Of a stretch of 64,000 nucleotides of DNA, positions 1-10,868 are shown piece after piece (within the stretch, counting starts at the first letter, position 1; each line of letters opens with the position of its first letter). Location: assembly GCF_047511655.1 (NCBI RefSeq), contig NC_133401.1:13362001-13426000 (forward strand), written 5' to 3'. Under the pieces are notes generated by a model that ran no database searches, was not told the DNA's origin, and was given only the letters and a program-made list of their open reading frames with translations. Made by a program: the position numbers and the translations under genes. The stretch comes from Castor canadensis (lineage: Eukaryota > Chordata > Mammalia > Rodentia > Castoridae).

Positions 1-1259
1 TAGTCCAAGAAATAATTTTAAAAGTTTCATTTATCATGACATTCAAAGGTACAAAATACCTAGAAATAAGCAAAATGAAAGAGGTAAAAAACTGAAAACT
101 ATGAGACATGGCTAAAAGAAACTCAAGAAAGAATAGTGAGACATTCCCTGCTAATCTACTGAAGGACTCAATATTGTTAAGGTGCTAATACACCTAAAGT
201 GATCTACAGATTAAATCTCAAGTCTGTCAAAATCCCGGCAATCTTTTTGTGAAGAAATGAAAAAGCCAATCCTCAAATTCATAGCAAGTTGCCAGCCAGC
301 ATCAGATACGGATGAAATAATCTTGAGAAAGGTAACTGTTGTAGAACTAATGTTTCCCAAGTTTGAAACTGTTTATAAATCTTTACTGAAGACACTGTGA
401 CCTTCCAGAAGGACAGACATGAAGACTAGTGGGAAAGAAGTTGAGAGCAGAGAAGTAAAGTGGTACTTCTGTGGCCATTGGATTTTTGATAACACTGCCA
501 AGTTTACTAACTGAAGAATGAGTATTATTTAAAATAAATGTTCTGGAACAACTGGAGTTCCACATGTAAAAGGATATACTTATATTCCTAACCACAACAA
601 ATACAAAAATAAATGCAAAAACCATCAGTGTCCTAAATATAATAGCTGAAAACCAAACTCTTAGAGGAGAAGTTAGGACCTACTGAGTGTACTATGGTGG
701 TAGAGATCTTACCTAGCACATATGGGTTTAATTTCTAACCATTAGTAATGGATTCCTAGATATGACACAAAATCGTGAGCAACAACAAAATAAGTAAGTT
801 TACTTCAAATTTAAAAGCTTTGAGGCATCAAGGGACCATTCAAATGGATGAGAATGCAAAGTACAGAAGGGCAGAAAATATTTGCAAATCAAATATCTGA
901 TAACTGTTTAATATCCAGGACATATTTTTTAAAAATACCTCCCAAGAGAAAAATCACCCAGTTTGAAAATGGGCGTATATCTTGAATAGACATATCTCAG
1001 ATAAGTTATACTAATAGCTAGTAAGCACCTGGAATTATGTTCAATGTTGTTAGCCATTAGGAAAATACAAATCAAAACCACAGAGAGATACCAATTAACA
1101 TATACTGGCTATAATCAAAGAATCATAAAATGGGTGGGGATTTGGAGCCCTGGCACATGACTAGTTAGAATGTAAAATGGTGAAGCTATTATAATACATC
1201 TTGGTGATTTCTCAAAAACTTAATCATTACAGTTTGACCCAGTAATTCAATCCCCATCA

Positions 1260-1292
<33 letters not shown>

Positions 1293-1395
1293 CACGCATG
1301 CGCGCACAAAAAGAGAGTGAAAAGAAAATTGGGAATCAACATAATACATACTCTAATTTCGTTGAAGGCTATTTTCAATAGCCAAAATGTAGAAA
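1..1395 (+). mobile_element. Ancient L1, ORF2 3' half (part 1)
   Basis: Heavily decayed L1 ORF2 in forward orientation. Recognisable islands follow the usual ORF2 order: the post-RT linker, then text around 880-905 resembling the 'gaaaatatttgcaaa' region, then the conserved C-terminal stretch near 1070-1095 before the terminal zinc-knuckle-like domain. Reading frames are destroyed throughout. The element resumes at 2599 after a younger L1 interrupts it. It is old, given its divergence and many indels. The exact subfamily cannot be named by eye. Confidence 0.75.
1261..1308. repeat. (TG)n/(CG)n dinucleotide repeat
   Basis: An alternating purine-pyrimidine run, TG units passing into CG/CA units, lies inside the ancient L1. 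Such tracts can adopt Z-DNA and are usually length-polymorphic. Confidence 0.95.
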
Positions 1396-1411
1396 GAAAC
1401 CACATGCCAAT
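1396..1411. repeat. Target-site duplication, left copy
   Basis: The 16-bp sequence gaaaccacatgccaat recurs exactly at 2599-2614 and flanks the younger L1 between them. This marks the L1 integration site. Confidence 0.93.
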
Positions 1412-2598
1412 ACATCAGACAAAGGACTGATAACCAGAATATACAGGGAACTTAAAAAACTAAATTCTCCCAAAACTAATGAACCAATAAAGAAATGGGC
1501 ATGTGAACTAAACAGAACTTTCTCAAAAGAAGAAATTCAAATGGCCAGAAAACACATGAAAAAATGCTCACCATCTCTAGCAATAAAGGAAATGCAAATT
1601 AAAACAACGCTAAGATTCCACCTCACCCCTGTTAGAATAGCCATCATCAGCAACACCACCAACAACAGGTGTTGGCGAGGATGCGGGGAAAAAGGAACCC
1701 TCTTACACTGTTGGTGGGAATGTAGACTAGTACAACCACTCTGGAAAAAAATTTGGAGGCTACTTAAAAAGCTGGACATCGATCTACCATTTGATCCAGC
1801 AATACCACTCTTGGGGATATACCCAAAAGACTGTTACTCCAGAGGCATCTGCACATCCATGTTTATTGCGGCACTATTCACAATAGCCAAGTTATGGAAA
1901 CAGCCAAGATGCCCCACCACTGACGAATGGATTCAGAAAATGTGGTATCTATACACAATGGAATTTTATGCAGCCATGAAGAAGAACGAAATGTTATCAT
2001 TCGCTGGTAAATGGATGGAATTGGAGAACATCATTCTGAGTGAGGTTAGCCTGGCTCAAAAGACCAAAAATCGTATGTTCTCCCTCATATGTGGACATTA
2101 GATCAAGGGCAAACACAACAAGGGGATTGGACTATGAGCACATGATAAAAGCGAGAGCACACAAGGGAGGGATGAGGATAGGTAAGACACCTAAAAAACT
2201 AGCTAGCATTTGTTGCCCTTAATGCAGAGAAACTAAAGCAGATACCTCAAAGCAACTGAGGCCAATAGGAAAAGGGGAACAAGTACTAGAGAAAAGGTTA
2301 GATCAAAAAAAATTAACCTAGAAGGTAACACCCACGCACAGGAAATCAATGTGAGTCAATGCCCTGTATAGCTATCCTTATCTCAACCAGCAAAAACTCT
2401 TGTTCCTTCCTATTATTGCTTATATTCTCTCTACAACAAGATTAGAAATAAGGGCAAAATAGTTTCTACTGGGTATTGGGCGGGGGAAAGGGAGGGGGCG
2501 GAGTGGGTGGTAAGGGAGGGGGTGGGGGCAGTGGGGAGAAATGAACCAATCCTTGTATGCACATATGAATAATAAAAGAAAAATGAAAAAAAAAAAAA
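1412..2598 (+). mobile_element. Young L1, 5'-truncated (ORF2 C-terminus + 3'UTR + A-tail)
   Basis: A 1.19-kb 5'-truncated L1. From its first base an open frame (1412-2101) encodes the ORF2 C-terminal domain, with a Cys-rich knuckle (CWRGCG ... LLHCWWEC) and the conserved [19 protein letters not shown] stretch, ending at TAG 2099-2101. The 3'UTR follows, with a G-rich purine tract at 2471-2540 and an AATAATAAAA tail into poly(A). Relative to sister copies the TGYSRG region lacks a few codons (KDC-YSRG). Flanking duplications at 1396 and 2599 prove insertion into the ancient L1. It cannot be mobile because EN and RT are absent. Confidence 0.93.
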
Positions 2599-3002
2599 GA
2601 AACCACATGCCAATCAACAGAAGATCAGGTAAGCAAATGTGATATATCCATACAATGGAATAACGGTATTTCAATCCATTAGGTGACATGAATGAAAATC
2701 GGGAAAAAATATGCTACGTGGAATAAACTAGATATGAAATGACAAATATTGTATGGTGCTATTTGTGGGAACTATGTTGAATAGGCAAAAGGACAGAGAC
2801 AGAAAGTTACCAGGGACTGGGGTGGAAATGATTCATGAATACTGACTTTCTTTTTGTGGTGATGGAAAGGTTTCAAAACATATAATTATGGTGGTAACAC
2901 AACATTGAGAAAGTCCCCAGTGCTGGGGGTTTACACTAAAAAATGGTTAAAGTGGAAATTTTTATATCATCTAACACAATAAACTTATGCAAATAATAAA
3001 AA
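2599..3002 (+). mobile_element. Ancient L1, 3' end (part 2)
   Basis: Continuation of the element interrupted at 1411. It starts with the second target-site duplication, runs through the ORF2 terminus ('tccatacaatggaata') and a decayed 3'UTR, and ends in an A-rich AATAATAAAAA tail near 3002. Confidence 0.75.
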
Positions 3003-3009
3003 GATGCAA

Positions 3010-3200
3010 TATGTAGAGTGACAATGAACTCTGTAGTGTCTCTTCTTCTAAGGACACATACATAATCCCATCACAAAGGTCCTACCTTCATGACCCTATG
3101 ACCTCCCAAAGGTCCCACCTCTAAGTATCTTCACATTGGGAGGTAGGATTTCAGCATATGAATTTGACAGGGACATAAGCATTCCATCCATAACACCTTC
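3010..3200 (-). mobile_element. MaLR (MLT1-like) LTR fragment
   Basis: The reverse strand resembles the 5' half of MLT1-type LTRs: phrases corresponding to 'catatgttgaaatcct', 'tgggaggt' and 'tccttagaagaagag' occur in the expected order. Identified from memory of the family consensus; the subfamily is uncertain. Confidence 0.6.
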
Positions 3201-3979
3201 TATTTCTGGTTTTCTAAGAATTTTTAACGTGTATGGATGTCAAATTTTATCAACAGATATTTCTGGACTTACTGAAATTATCATGATTTTTTCTCCCAAT
3301 TATTAATTTTCTCCTAATTATAGCACTGGCTCAGAAGACTTCCAAATTCTTTGTATCCAGTGGAAATAATCCACTCAATTTACTTGGGTGTAAATTGAGT
3401 TTATTAAAAATTAGGGATGTGAAATACAAAGGGGAGCATGGTGGAGCCCAGGTGGAAGCCAGAAGCTGAGAGAATATGTTTCTGCTTTTCAGGTGCTTTT
3501 AAAACCTAAGATAACCTATGGGAAGGGGCAGACCAGGTGATTCCCATCCAATAATCAATGGGTGACGAGGGGCATGGATGGTACCCAGCCAGGTGAGGAC
3601 AGCTCCTGAGCTAAAGATGGTTAATCTAAGATGTGATATTTTTCTATGAGTCCCAATCTTTCCCTAACTTAGCCTGCCTCAGTACCACACACTAACTGAT
3701 TGTTCCACTGGAGCTCCCATGTCTATAGTGCTAATGTGTAAAATCATACGAATCTGTAGATTAAAGGAGATGGATGCAGATTTCTTAAATCCTGCTTTGC
3801 TTTTCATATTCTGTGGTCCAAACTTCCCAAAGCTTTTTCTTTTGGAAAGAGGGGGAAAGAAAGAGTGTTTGGGATTCTCCTTCCTCATTCCTTCTTCAAC
3901 ACAGCCAAACCGTATCCCTGTAGAAGTGTGAAAGAAAATTTATCTTGCAGGAAGTCATAGAGGTACAGTGATAAGAGAA
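3201..3979. other. Unassigned intergenic sequence
   Basis: No gene, RNA or named repeat is recognised. Only short unconvincing reading frames (up to about 70 codons) are present. It may be part of the ancestral locus that carries duplication copy A. Confidence 0.6.
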
Positions 3980-5230
3980 AGTAAGAAAAACAATCAGTAG
4001 AGAGTGACAGAGACAAGGAGGGAGGTAGACACACATAAAGAAGGAGTCAGAGAAACTGCAAAATAGAGGCAGATGGCTGGAAGATGAAAAGAACATACTG
4101 CAGACACAGAAACACTGCAGAGAGTGATATCAGAAATTTCTCTTCTCCTTTCTCTCTTAGTTCTTGTCTTTTCTCTCTTCTCCCTTCTCCTTCCTCCCTC
4201 CCTATCTCCTTACTTACTTCTCCTTCTCTATCTTCACTATCTCTTCCCCCTTTTTGTTTTTTTTCCCTCTGACTTTTTCTTTGCCTCTGCATTCCCATGT
4301 CTGCTTTACATTGCCCTTGTGATCTTGGTTAGTGTCTCAAGGGTTGTTCGTTATGTGCCTCAAAGGTGGTGTGGATGGAGCAGGGGACGGCTTGGGGAGG
4401 AAGTTCCCATGGCTGTTTTCATCATGTTTATATTTCCTAATATGCACAATGCAGACTCCCTATAGCTTGTTGAATTCAGAGATGCAGGATGAGGAGAGTC
4501 AGGGGGACAGGTCTGGGGCAGTGTGTCCTTCTCTTCCCCATGGTGCCTGAGCTCCTGTGCTGAGATGATGTGTTTGAGTTGGAGATCATAAAAACAGTTA
4601 ACACTGTTTTTAGAATAGAGCACTACTTTTATTGGAAATATTTAACTTTAAATGCAATCTATTTTAAGATCTTGGAACTGAATATTCCACTAGAATATAA
4701 GCTTTAAAGAAGGCCTTTATGTTTGTCTCTATTTTGATCTGTGAAATTCCAATTGTATGCCCTTTATTGACATTGAGTAAGCAACTTGTCACTTTGTGAG
4801 GAATAAAACAAATAAATCTTAGTCCAGAAAACACCAGGACAATAAATTTGGGACATTTATGTCACTTTTGGCAGTGGCTCTCTGTGGAGTCTGAGTCCCT
4901 TTTACAAATTATCCTAGGCACAAATGACTAATTCATTGGCAAAATTACTTCAATTTTGCCTGTTCTAGATCCCAGATTTAGAAGGGGAAAGGAAGACTTG
5001 TGAAAGGGGCCAGCCTATAATACTATCCACTGCATGCATCACATTCCCTTCTTCTGTAGCTAGATTTTCTCCCCAAATGGGCAGCCATACAGAGTGATTC
5101 ACCCCGCCTGGTGCCAAGAGCAATGACTCAGCTGGGAGGAATTCAGGACCTCTGTACCTCCAGTACCCTGGAGTCTTTTACACAGTAGGATCTGATAAGA
5201 TCTGAGTCAACAACAGCAGAAAGCACCTTC
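3980..5230 (+). repeat. Local duplication, copy A
   Basis: Diverged paralogue of 18230-19890 in the same orientation. Matching blocks occur in the same order: the purine-rich GAGA-type stretch, 'actgcagagagtgatatcag', the CT-rich block at 4138-4270, 'gtggatggagcaggg', 'gctcctgtgctg', the 'ccactagaatataag' block, 'tgtcacttttggcagtggctctctg' and 'caatgactcagctggga'. Copy A lacks the L1 found inside copy B. No coding exon is evident in either copy. Confidence 0.75.
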
Positions 5231-5234
5231 TGAA

Positions 5235-5515
5235 ATGCACATGCAGCATTTCTCCAGGTTAGACCATATGCTGAGTAGCAAAATAAGATTCAGCATTTAC
5301 AAGAATTAAAATCATACAAATACCTCTTCTTACCATAATGGAATAATGTAGAAATCAATATCAGAAGGCAAACTGAAAAATTCACAACCTTATATAAATT
5401 TAAAAACACACTCTAAAGTTTTTTAACAAACAAATAAAATCATATATGTATATATGATTCTGGTGATATGATATATAGATATAGATATGCTTTATATATT
5501 GGTAAAGTGATAAAT
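5235..5515 (+). mobile_element. Old L1 ORF2 fragment
   Basis: Forward-strand remnant matching the stretch around the end of the L1 endonuclease domain ('ttctccaggttagaccatatgc', 'agaaatcaatatcagaagg', 'aaaaattcacaa'). It is frameshifted and diverged. A younger reverse-strand L1 interrupts it at 5529. Confidence 0.7.
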
Positions 5516-5528
5516 GCAGAATAATTTT

Positions 5529-7001
5529 TTTATTGTTTAGTCATTTATTCATATGTGCATACATTGTTTGGGCCATCCCTCCCCCTTTCCCCCACCCTCC
5601 TCACTTCCAAGCAGAACCTATTCTGCCCTCTTCCCCAATTTTGGTGAAGAGAAAAGATAAGCAACGATAAAAAGACAGCAATTTTGCTAGCTTGAGACAA
5701 AGATAGCTATACAGAGAGATTCCTAGCATTGCTTCCATGCACATGTGTATTACAGCCCCAATTGATTCATGTCTACCAGACCTCTTCACTACTTCCTGGT
5801 CACCTTCCCATAGTGGCCTCTGTCAGTTTAAGATTACTTTATTAGCTCCTCTACACTGGGCACATCAAACACTTTCAAGTTTTGGGTTTCCTTCCATTTC
5901 CTTATTCCTCCTGTATGCATTCTCCCCTTAGTGTGTGACCCATGTCCAATAATATTACTGCATTTGTTTTAGGTCTATAATCCACATATGAGGGAGAACA
6001 TACGATTTTTGGCCTTCTGAGCCTGACTAACCTTGCTCAGGATGATGTTCTCCAGTTCAATCCATTTACTTACAAATGACAAAATTTCATTCTTCTTTGT
6101 GGCTGAGTAAAATTCCATTGTGTATAAATACCACATTTTCTTAATCCATTTGTCGGTAGTGGGGCATCTTGGCTGTTTCCATAACTTGGCTATTGTGAAT
6201 AGGGCTGCAATAAACATGAGTGTGCTGATGCCTTTGGAATAACCTGAGTCGCATTTCTTTGGGAATATACCTAGGAGTGGGATTATTGGATCATATGGCA
6301 GATCTATGTTTAGTTTTTTAAGAAGCCTCCATATTGTTTTCCAGAGTGGTTGTACTAGTTTACATTCCCACCAGCAGTGTGTGAGGATTCCTTTTTCCCC
6401 TGCATCCTCGCCAACATTTGTTGTTGGTGGTGTGTTTGATGATAGCTATTCTAACAGGAGTGAGGTGGAATCTTAGTGTGGTGTTGATTTGCATTTCCTT
6501 TATGGCCAGAGATGGTGAGCATTTTTTCATGTGTTTTTTGGCTATTTGGATTTCTTCCTTTGAAAAAGTTCTGTGTAGTTCAGTTGCCCACTTCTTTATT
6601 GGTTCATTGATTTGGGGGAGTTTAATTTTTTGAGCTCCCTATATATTCTGGTTATCAGTTCTTTGATGTATAGCCAATTACTATTTTCTCCCACTCTATG
6701 GGTGGTCTCTTCAGTTTAGAAACCATTTATTTTTTTGTACAAAAGCTTTTTAATTTCATGTAGTCCCATTTGTCCATCCTTTCTCTTAGTTGCTGGGCTG
6801 CTGGAGTTCTACTGAGGAAGTCCTTGCCTATACATATTGCTTCCAGAGTATTCCCTGCTCTTTCCTATACTAACTTTAGAGTTTTGGGTCTGATATTAAT
6901 CCACTTTGAGTTGATACTAGTACAGGGTGATAGGCATGGATCTAGTTTAAGTTTTCTACAGGCAGATAACCACTTTTCCCAGCAACATTTGTAGAGGCAA
7001 A
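5529..7001 (-). mobile_element. L1, reverse strand, 5'-truncated (ORF2 C-terminal half + 3'UTR)
   Basis: Read on the reverse strand: an ORF2 fragment from the region before the C-terminal domain, the Cys-rich terminus ending near 5975, a 3'UTR, and a T-rich (A-tail) end at 5529-5545. It belongs to the same subfamily as 20942-21551 and 31519-37965, with a distinct 3'UTR from the copy at 1412. Candidate target-site duplications are gcagaataatttt (5516-5528) and gcagcataatttt (7002-7014), differing at one base. The frame is broken by several indels. Confidence 0.9.
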
Positions 7002-7014
7002 GCAGCATAATTTT

Positions 7015-7299
7015 AACAATAGTCAATGTAAGAAAAAATCAGGAGGGTAGGTACAAAATACAAAAAGAACTTTTAAAAAGCAAAATAAATAAAACTTGTG
7101 CAATCCAATGAAAACATTTCTGTAGACTAAGGGAAACACTTATATTGAAAAGGAAAATCAAATAAGTAACTAAAAAATTAAAGTAATTAATTTATAAAAC
7201 AAATTTTTATACATATTTGTGTGATACAATACATTTTAATGCCTTCCAGATGTATTATGGTTAAAATTCTAAATATGTAAAGCAAAGATAGACTATTGA
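7015..7299 (+). other. A/T-rich, probably decayed L1
   Basis: A/T-rich sequence between better-defined L1 pieces. Weak resemblance to old L1 ORF2 sequence, but no part can be placed confidently. Confidence 0.4.
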
Positions 7300-8503
7300 A
7301 AGCTATAAGACAAAAACCCCAGATCACATAGAAAGGCAAACCCATCAAAATAACATCAGTTTTTTCAACAGAAGTTTTGAAAGCAAGGCAGTCATGGAAT
7401 GATGTATTCCAAGAAAATTCACTGTCAACCCAGAGTACTATATGTATCCAACAAAGCTATCCTTCGTAATTGAAGGAGAAATAAAAAACTATCCATGATA
7501 AACAAAACCTAAGGAATTTATGGCCACTAATTCATTACTACAGAAGGTACATAAAGGGATCCTACACAGAGAGAAGAGGAAGACAAGTACACCCAGGAAA
7601 ATATAGGAAGGAATAAATGGCATTAGATAAGTAGATTATCAAATGAGGATTAGTAAAGAAAAAAATCACAGAAACAACAACATGACAGGAAAATACTAAA
7701 TATCTTCCCATAATAGCACTGAATGTTAGTGGTCTTAATTCTCCAATCAAAAGACAATAGAGGGCTGAGAATGTAGCTCAAGTGGTAGAGTGTTTGCCTA
7801 GCAAGCACAAGAACCTGAATTCAAACCCCAGTACCATCAGAAAAAAAACAATATAATAGCAATTAGAAAACAAGACCTGACCAATATTGCATGCAAGAAA
7901 TGCATCTCACTAACAAAAACAAACATTACCTTGGGGTAAAAGGATAGAAAAAGTTTTTCTAAGCAAATGGGCCTTAAAAGTAGGCAGGAGTAGTTATACT
8001 CAAAACTGACAATACAGACCTCAAACCAAAATGAGCCAAGAGACAAAAATAGTAAATTTGTATTAACAAAGGGAATAATCCAGCTATACTCATGTCTAAC
8101 AGAACGGGTTTCAAAAGTAGTCAGAAAAGGCAAAAAAAGGTCACTTAATATCAATAAAGGGAACAATCAACAGGATATAACAATTGTTAACATATACACA
8201 CCAAACATTGACACACCCAATTTCATAAAACAAGCACTACTGAACATTTAAGCACAGATATACCCCAACACAATAATAATGGGAGACTTCAATACCATAC
8301 TCTCACCAGTAGATAGGTCATCCTGGAAAAAAAAACAATAAAGAAACTTCAGAATTAAATGACACTAGAGACCCAATGGTCTTAACAGATATTTACAAAC
8401 TATTTCATCCAGCAGCAGCACAATCCACATTTTTCTCAGCAGCCCATGTAACTTTCTCAAAAATAAATCTTATTTGAGGGCATAAATCAAGCTTCAAAAA
8501 TGA
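7300..8503 (+). mobile_element. L1 fragment: ORF1 3' end to ORF2 endonuclease
   Basis: Forward strand. 7320-7560 corresponds to the ORF1 C-terminal domain ('aacccatcaaaataacatc', 'cagaagttttgaaagcaag'). From about 7700 the ORF2 endonuclease follows, including the segment for the GDF(N) catalytic motif near 8281 ('atgggagacttcaatacc') and the SAAH-like stretch near 8440. Multiple stops and indels occur. An ID-like SINE interrupts it at 7762-7842. It ends abruptly at the inverted 5'UTR array at 8505. Confidence 0.85.
7762..7842 (+). mobile_element. ID-like (tRNA-derived) SINE
   Basis: Contains tRNA-type A-box-like 'tagctcaagtggtagagtg' and B-box-like 'gaattcaaaccccagtacc', followed by an A-rich tail. 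It is inserted in L1 endonuclease sequence. Confidence 0.9.
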
Positions 8504-8504
8504 A

Positions 8505-10170
8505 ATTGGTTTTCAAGTCCATAGAGGAGCTTAGTCTCAACCCTGCTTGGCAACAAATGCCTATGGCTGGCTGGCAGTTCCTGAAGCTATTGCATTCCAC
8601 CTGCTGTGGGTCTGATGCTCTGTGATCCTCAGATCGTGGAGCTGCTCTAACCAGGGAGGGGAGGGTCCCCAACCCTGTGCCCTTTTCTGCCCAAACTCCT
8701 AGCTGCTGACTTCCCTGCAGATCCATGTCAGACTCTCCCTTTATACCACCAGCTCTTAAGGCAATTTCCCTCCCAGACACTCTGGCATGTTGTCCCAAGA
8801 CTCTCTGAGCTATAATTGCTCATTGTTTTCAAGTCCTCAAAATAACTTAATCAAAAAACATACTTAATGGCAAACCCCTACTGCCAGCAGTCAGCTCCTA
8901 GAGCTAAAGTACTCCAGCAGCTGTGGCCTTAGTGCTCTGTTTTTGCAGTGATCCTCAGGTACTGGGATTGCTCCAGCCAGGGAGGGCAAGACCACTAATG
9001 ACCAGGGCCCTTCACTGCCTGAGCTCCTGGTTGTCTAAATTTCTCTATTGTTCCATGCCAGACCAGTTCCCTTTTCATGAGCACCTCTCATGGCTGTCTG
9101 CCTCCCAGACACAGTGGCCAGTTCTCCCAAGAATCCCTAAGCTGTGATTGTTTCTTGTTCTCAGGTCTCCAGAGTAACTCAGTCTCAAACATTACTGGAA
9201 GCAGACTCCACAGCCAGCTGGCCTCTCCCAGAACCTGAATACTTGGCTTGGAGTTCTGTTTCTGAAATGATCCTCAGGCAGCCAAACTTGCTCTTATCAG
9301 ATACGGCATGGCTGCCAACCACTAGGCTCTTCACTCTCTGAGCTCCCTGCTGATTAAACCTCTGCACTCACCTGCAACAAACCTTCTTCTTCCCTAGGGT
9401 AGCTCAGTCCCAAACCCCACCTAGCTGCAGACCCCACCACCTGCTAGCAGCTCATGTAACTTGAGCGCTCTACCAGCCATGTGGTAAGTGCTCTGTTTCT
9501 GAAATGATCCTCAGCAATGAAACTTGCTCTCATGAGGTGATGTGGGGTCACCAATCCAAACCCCAAATGCACTCTTCATTTTTCATGTTACCCGCAGTCT
9601 CTTGAAATTTCACAGCTTGCTTGCATCAAACCCTCTCCCTCTCCACAACTGCCTCTCGTGATCATCTCTCTGGGTTACCATTGCTCCCTGTTCTCAAGTT
9701 TCCTGAGTACTTCAGTCTCCAACAGGAGGCACTCTCCAAAATGGCACCTCTCCACACAACTGTGTAAGCTATGGAGAGCAAAAGATTGAGTTATCTGATG
9801 CTAGCTAGCCTGTCACACTGGGACAATCACTTCCTTACCAAATCACAACACTGTGGGAGGTTTGGGTTTGTCCCACAAGTAGGACTGTCAGTCTAACAGG
9901 AAGGCTGCTGAGCTACCTTGTGATGGAGACATGGGTGGGCTTCCCCACTCCCAAGGTAGTTAGGACTGGAGCTGCAAACTGTTTCCTACTCTGTTGCTTT
10001 TTTGTTTCGCTGTACTTTTCAGCTGCCCTGTCCCACTTTGATGGTTCTCAGTTCTCTTCCTCTCTTTCTTCCAAATATAGTCTCACCTTTGTTACCCTCA
10101 CTCTTCTCATTCATTGACTTCAACAGAGAAAGCTTCTACTCCACCATCTTGCTACTGTCTTCCCATTCTC
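8505..10170 (-). mobile_element. L1 5'UTR with tandem monomers, inverted
   Basis: Reverse-strand L1 5' end. The right end (10140-10170), read in reverse, contains 'agtagcaagatggtggagta', which resembles an L1 transcription start. The left part is built of tandem units: the anchor tgatcctcag recurs at 8623, 8949, 9268 and 9505 (spacing 326, 319 and 237), and a second anchor near 'ttctcaagtctcc' recurs at 8511, 8827, 9158 and 9692. Known rodent L1s carry promoter monomers, and these look equivalent. It lies between two forward-strand L1 pieces, so it is inverted relative to both. Confidence 0.75.
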
Positions 10171-10179
10171 CCAACTCTT

Positions 10180-10560
10180 GAATTTCTGGCCAGATAATAA
10201 GGCAAGAGAAAGAAATAAAAGGAATTCACATAGTGAAGGAAGAAGTCAAATTACCCCTCTTTGTAATTGATGTGACCCTATACTTAAAGATCCTAAAGAT
10301 TTCAACAAAAACTCTTAGATCTGCTAAACACTTTTGGAAAAGTATCAGGATACACAATCAGCATACAAAATGAATAGCTTTTCTGTATACCAACAATGAA
10401 CAGGCTGAGAAGAAAATAATTCCATTCACAAAAGTCTCAAAAATTACCAGAAATAAACTTAAAGAGGTGAAAGACTTCTACATCAAAAATTATAAAACCT
10501 TGAAGAAAGAAATTGAAGAAGACACCAGAAGATGGAAAGACCTCCTGTGTTCTAGGAGAA
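10180..10560 (+). mobile_element. L1 ORF2 reverse-transcriptase fragment
   Basis: Forward strand. It begins in the RT just before the catalytic YADD-type loop ('aggcaagagaaagaaataaaagg') and runs to the 'aacttaaagaggtgaaagacttc' and 'gaagacaccagaagatgg' stretch. The catalytic loop itself has decayed. Confidence 0.85.
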
Positions 10561-10639
10561 CTAAAAATCAGTGGGCGAGAGGAGGGAAAATAGAGGAAGT
10601 ACTGGAGTGGGTGAACAGGTACAGAGAGAGAATGTATAT

Positions 10640-10868
10640 TGTATACATATGGGCTGTAAGACAGCATTGTGAACAATTGTATGCCAAAAAACTAAACATA
10701 GATGAACTGGACCAATTCTAGAAACACACAAATAAGACTCAATAAGAAAAAAGGAAGTCTGAACAGACCTATAAAAAGTAAAGAAATTGAAATAATGATA
10801 ATTTTTTAAATGCACCAGCAAAGAAAAGTTCAGGAGCTGGTGACTTTAATTTCAAATTCTACCAAATA
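10640..10868 (+). mobile_element. Old L1 ORF2 fragment (pre-RT), part 1
   Basis: Forward-strand ORF2 sequence upstream of the RT core ('gatgaactggaccaattctag', 'gaacagacctataaaaagtaaa'). Its ORF2 position is upstream of the preceding piece, so a junction between different L1 copies lies near 10560-10640. It is interrupted at 10869 by a younger L1 and continues at 11996. Confidence 0.8.

Noticed and set aside
2040..2222. Recurring 60-codon frame (also at 11260, 25318 and 39695)
   Set aside because: It spans the L1 ORF2 end and 3'UTR; it recurs only because the L1 recurs.
7762..7842. tRNA gene
   Set aside because: The A-box and B-box are those of an ID-like SINE with an A-tail. There is no cloverleaf with a proper acceptor stem, and many similar copies occur in the window.
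8623..9514. CRISPR-like spaced repeats
   Set aside because: The regular anchors are parts of long ~320-bp L1 promoter monomers in a mammalian genome; there is no short identical repeat with unique spacers.
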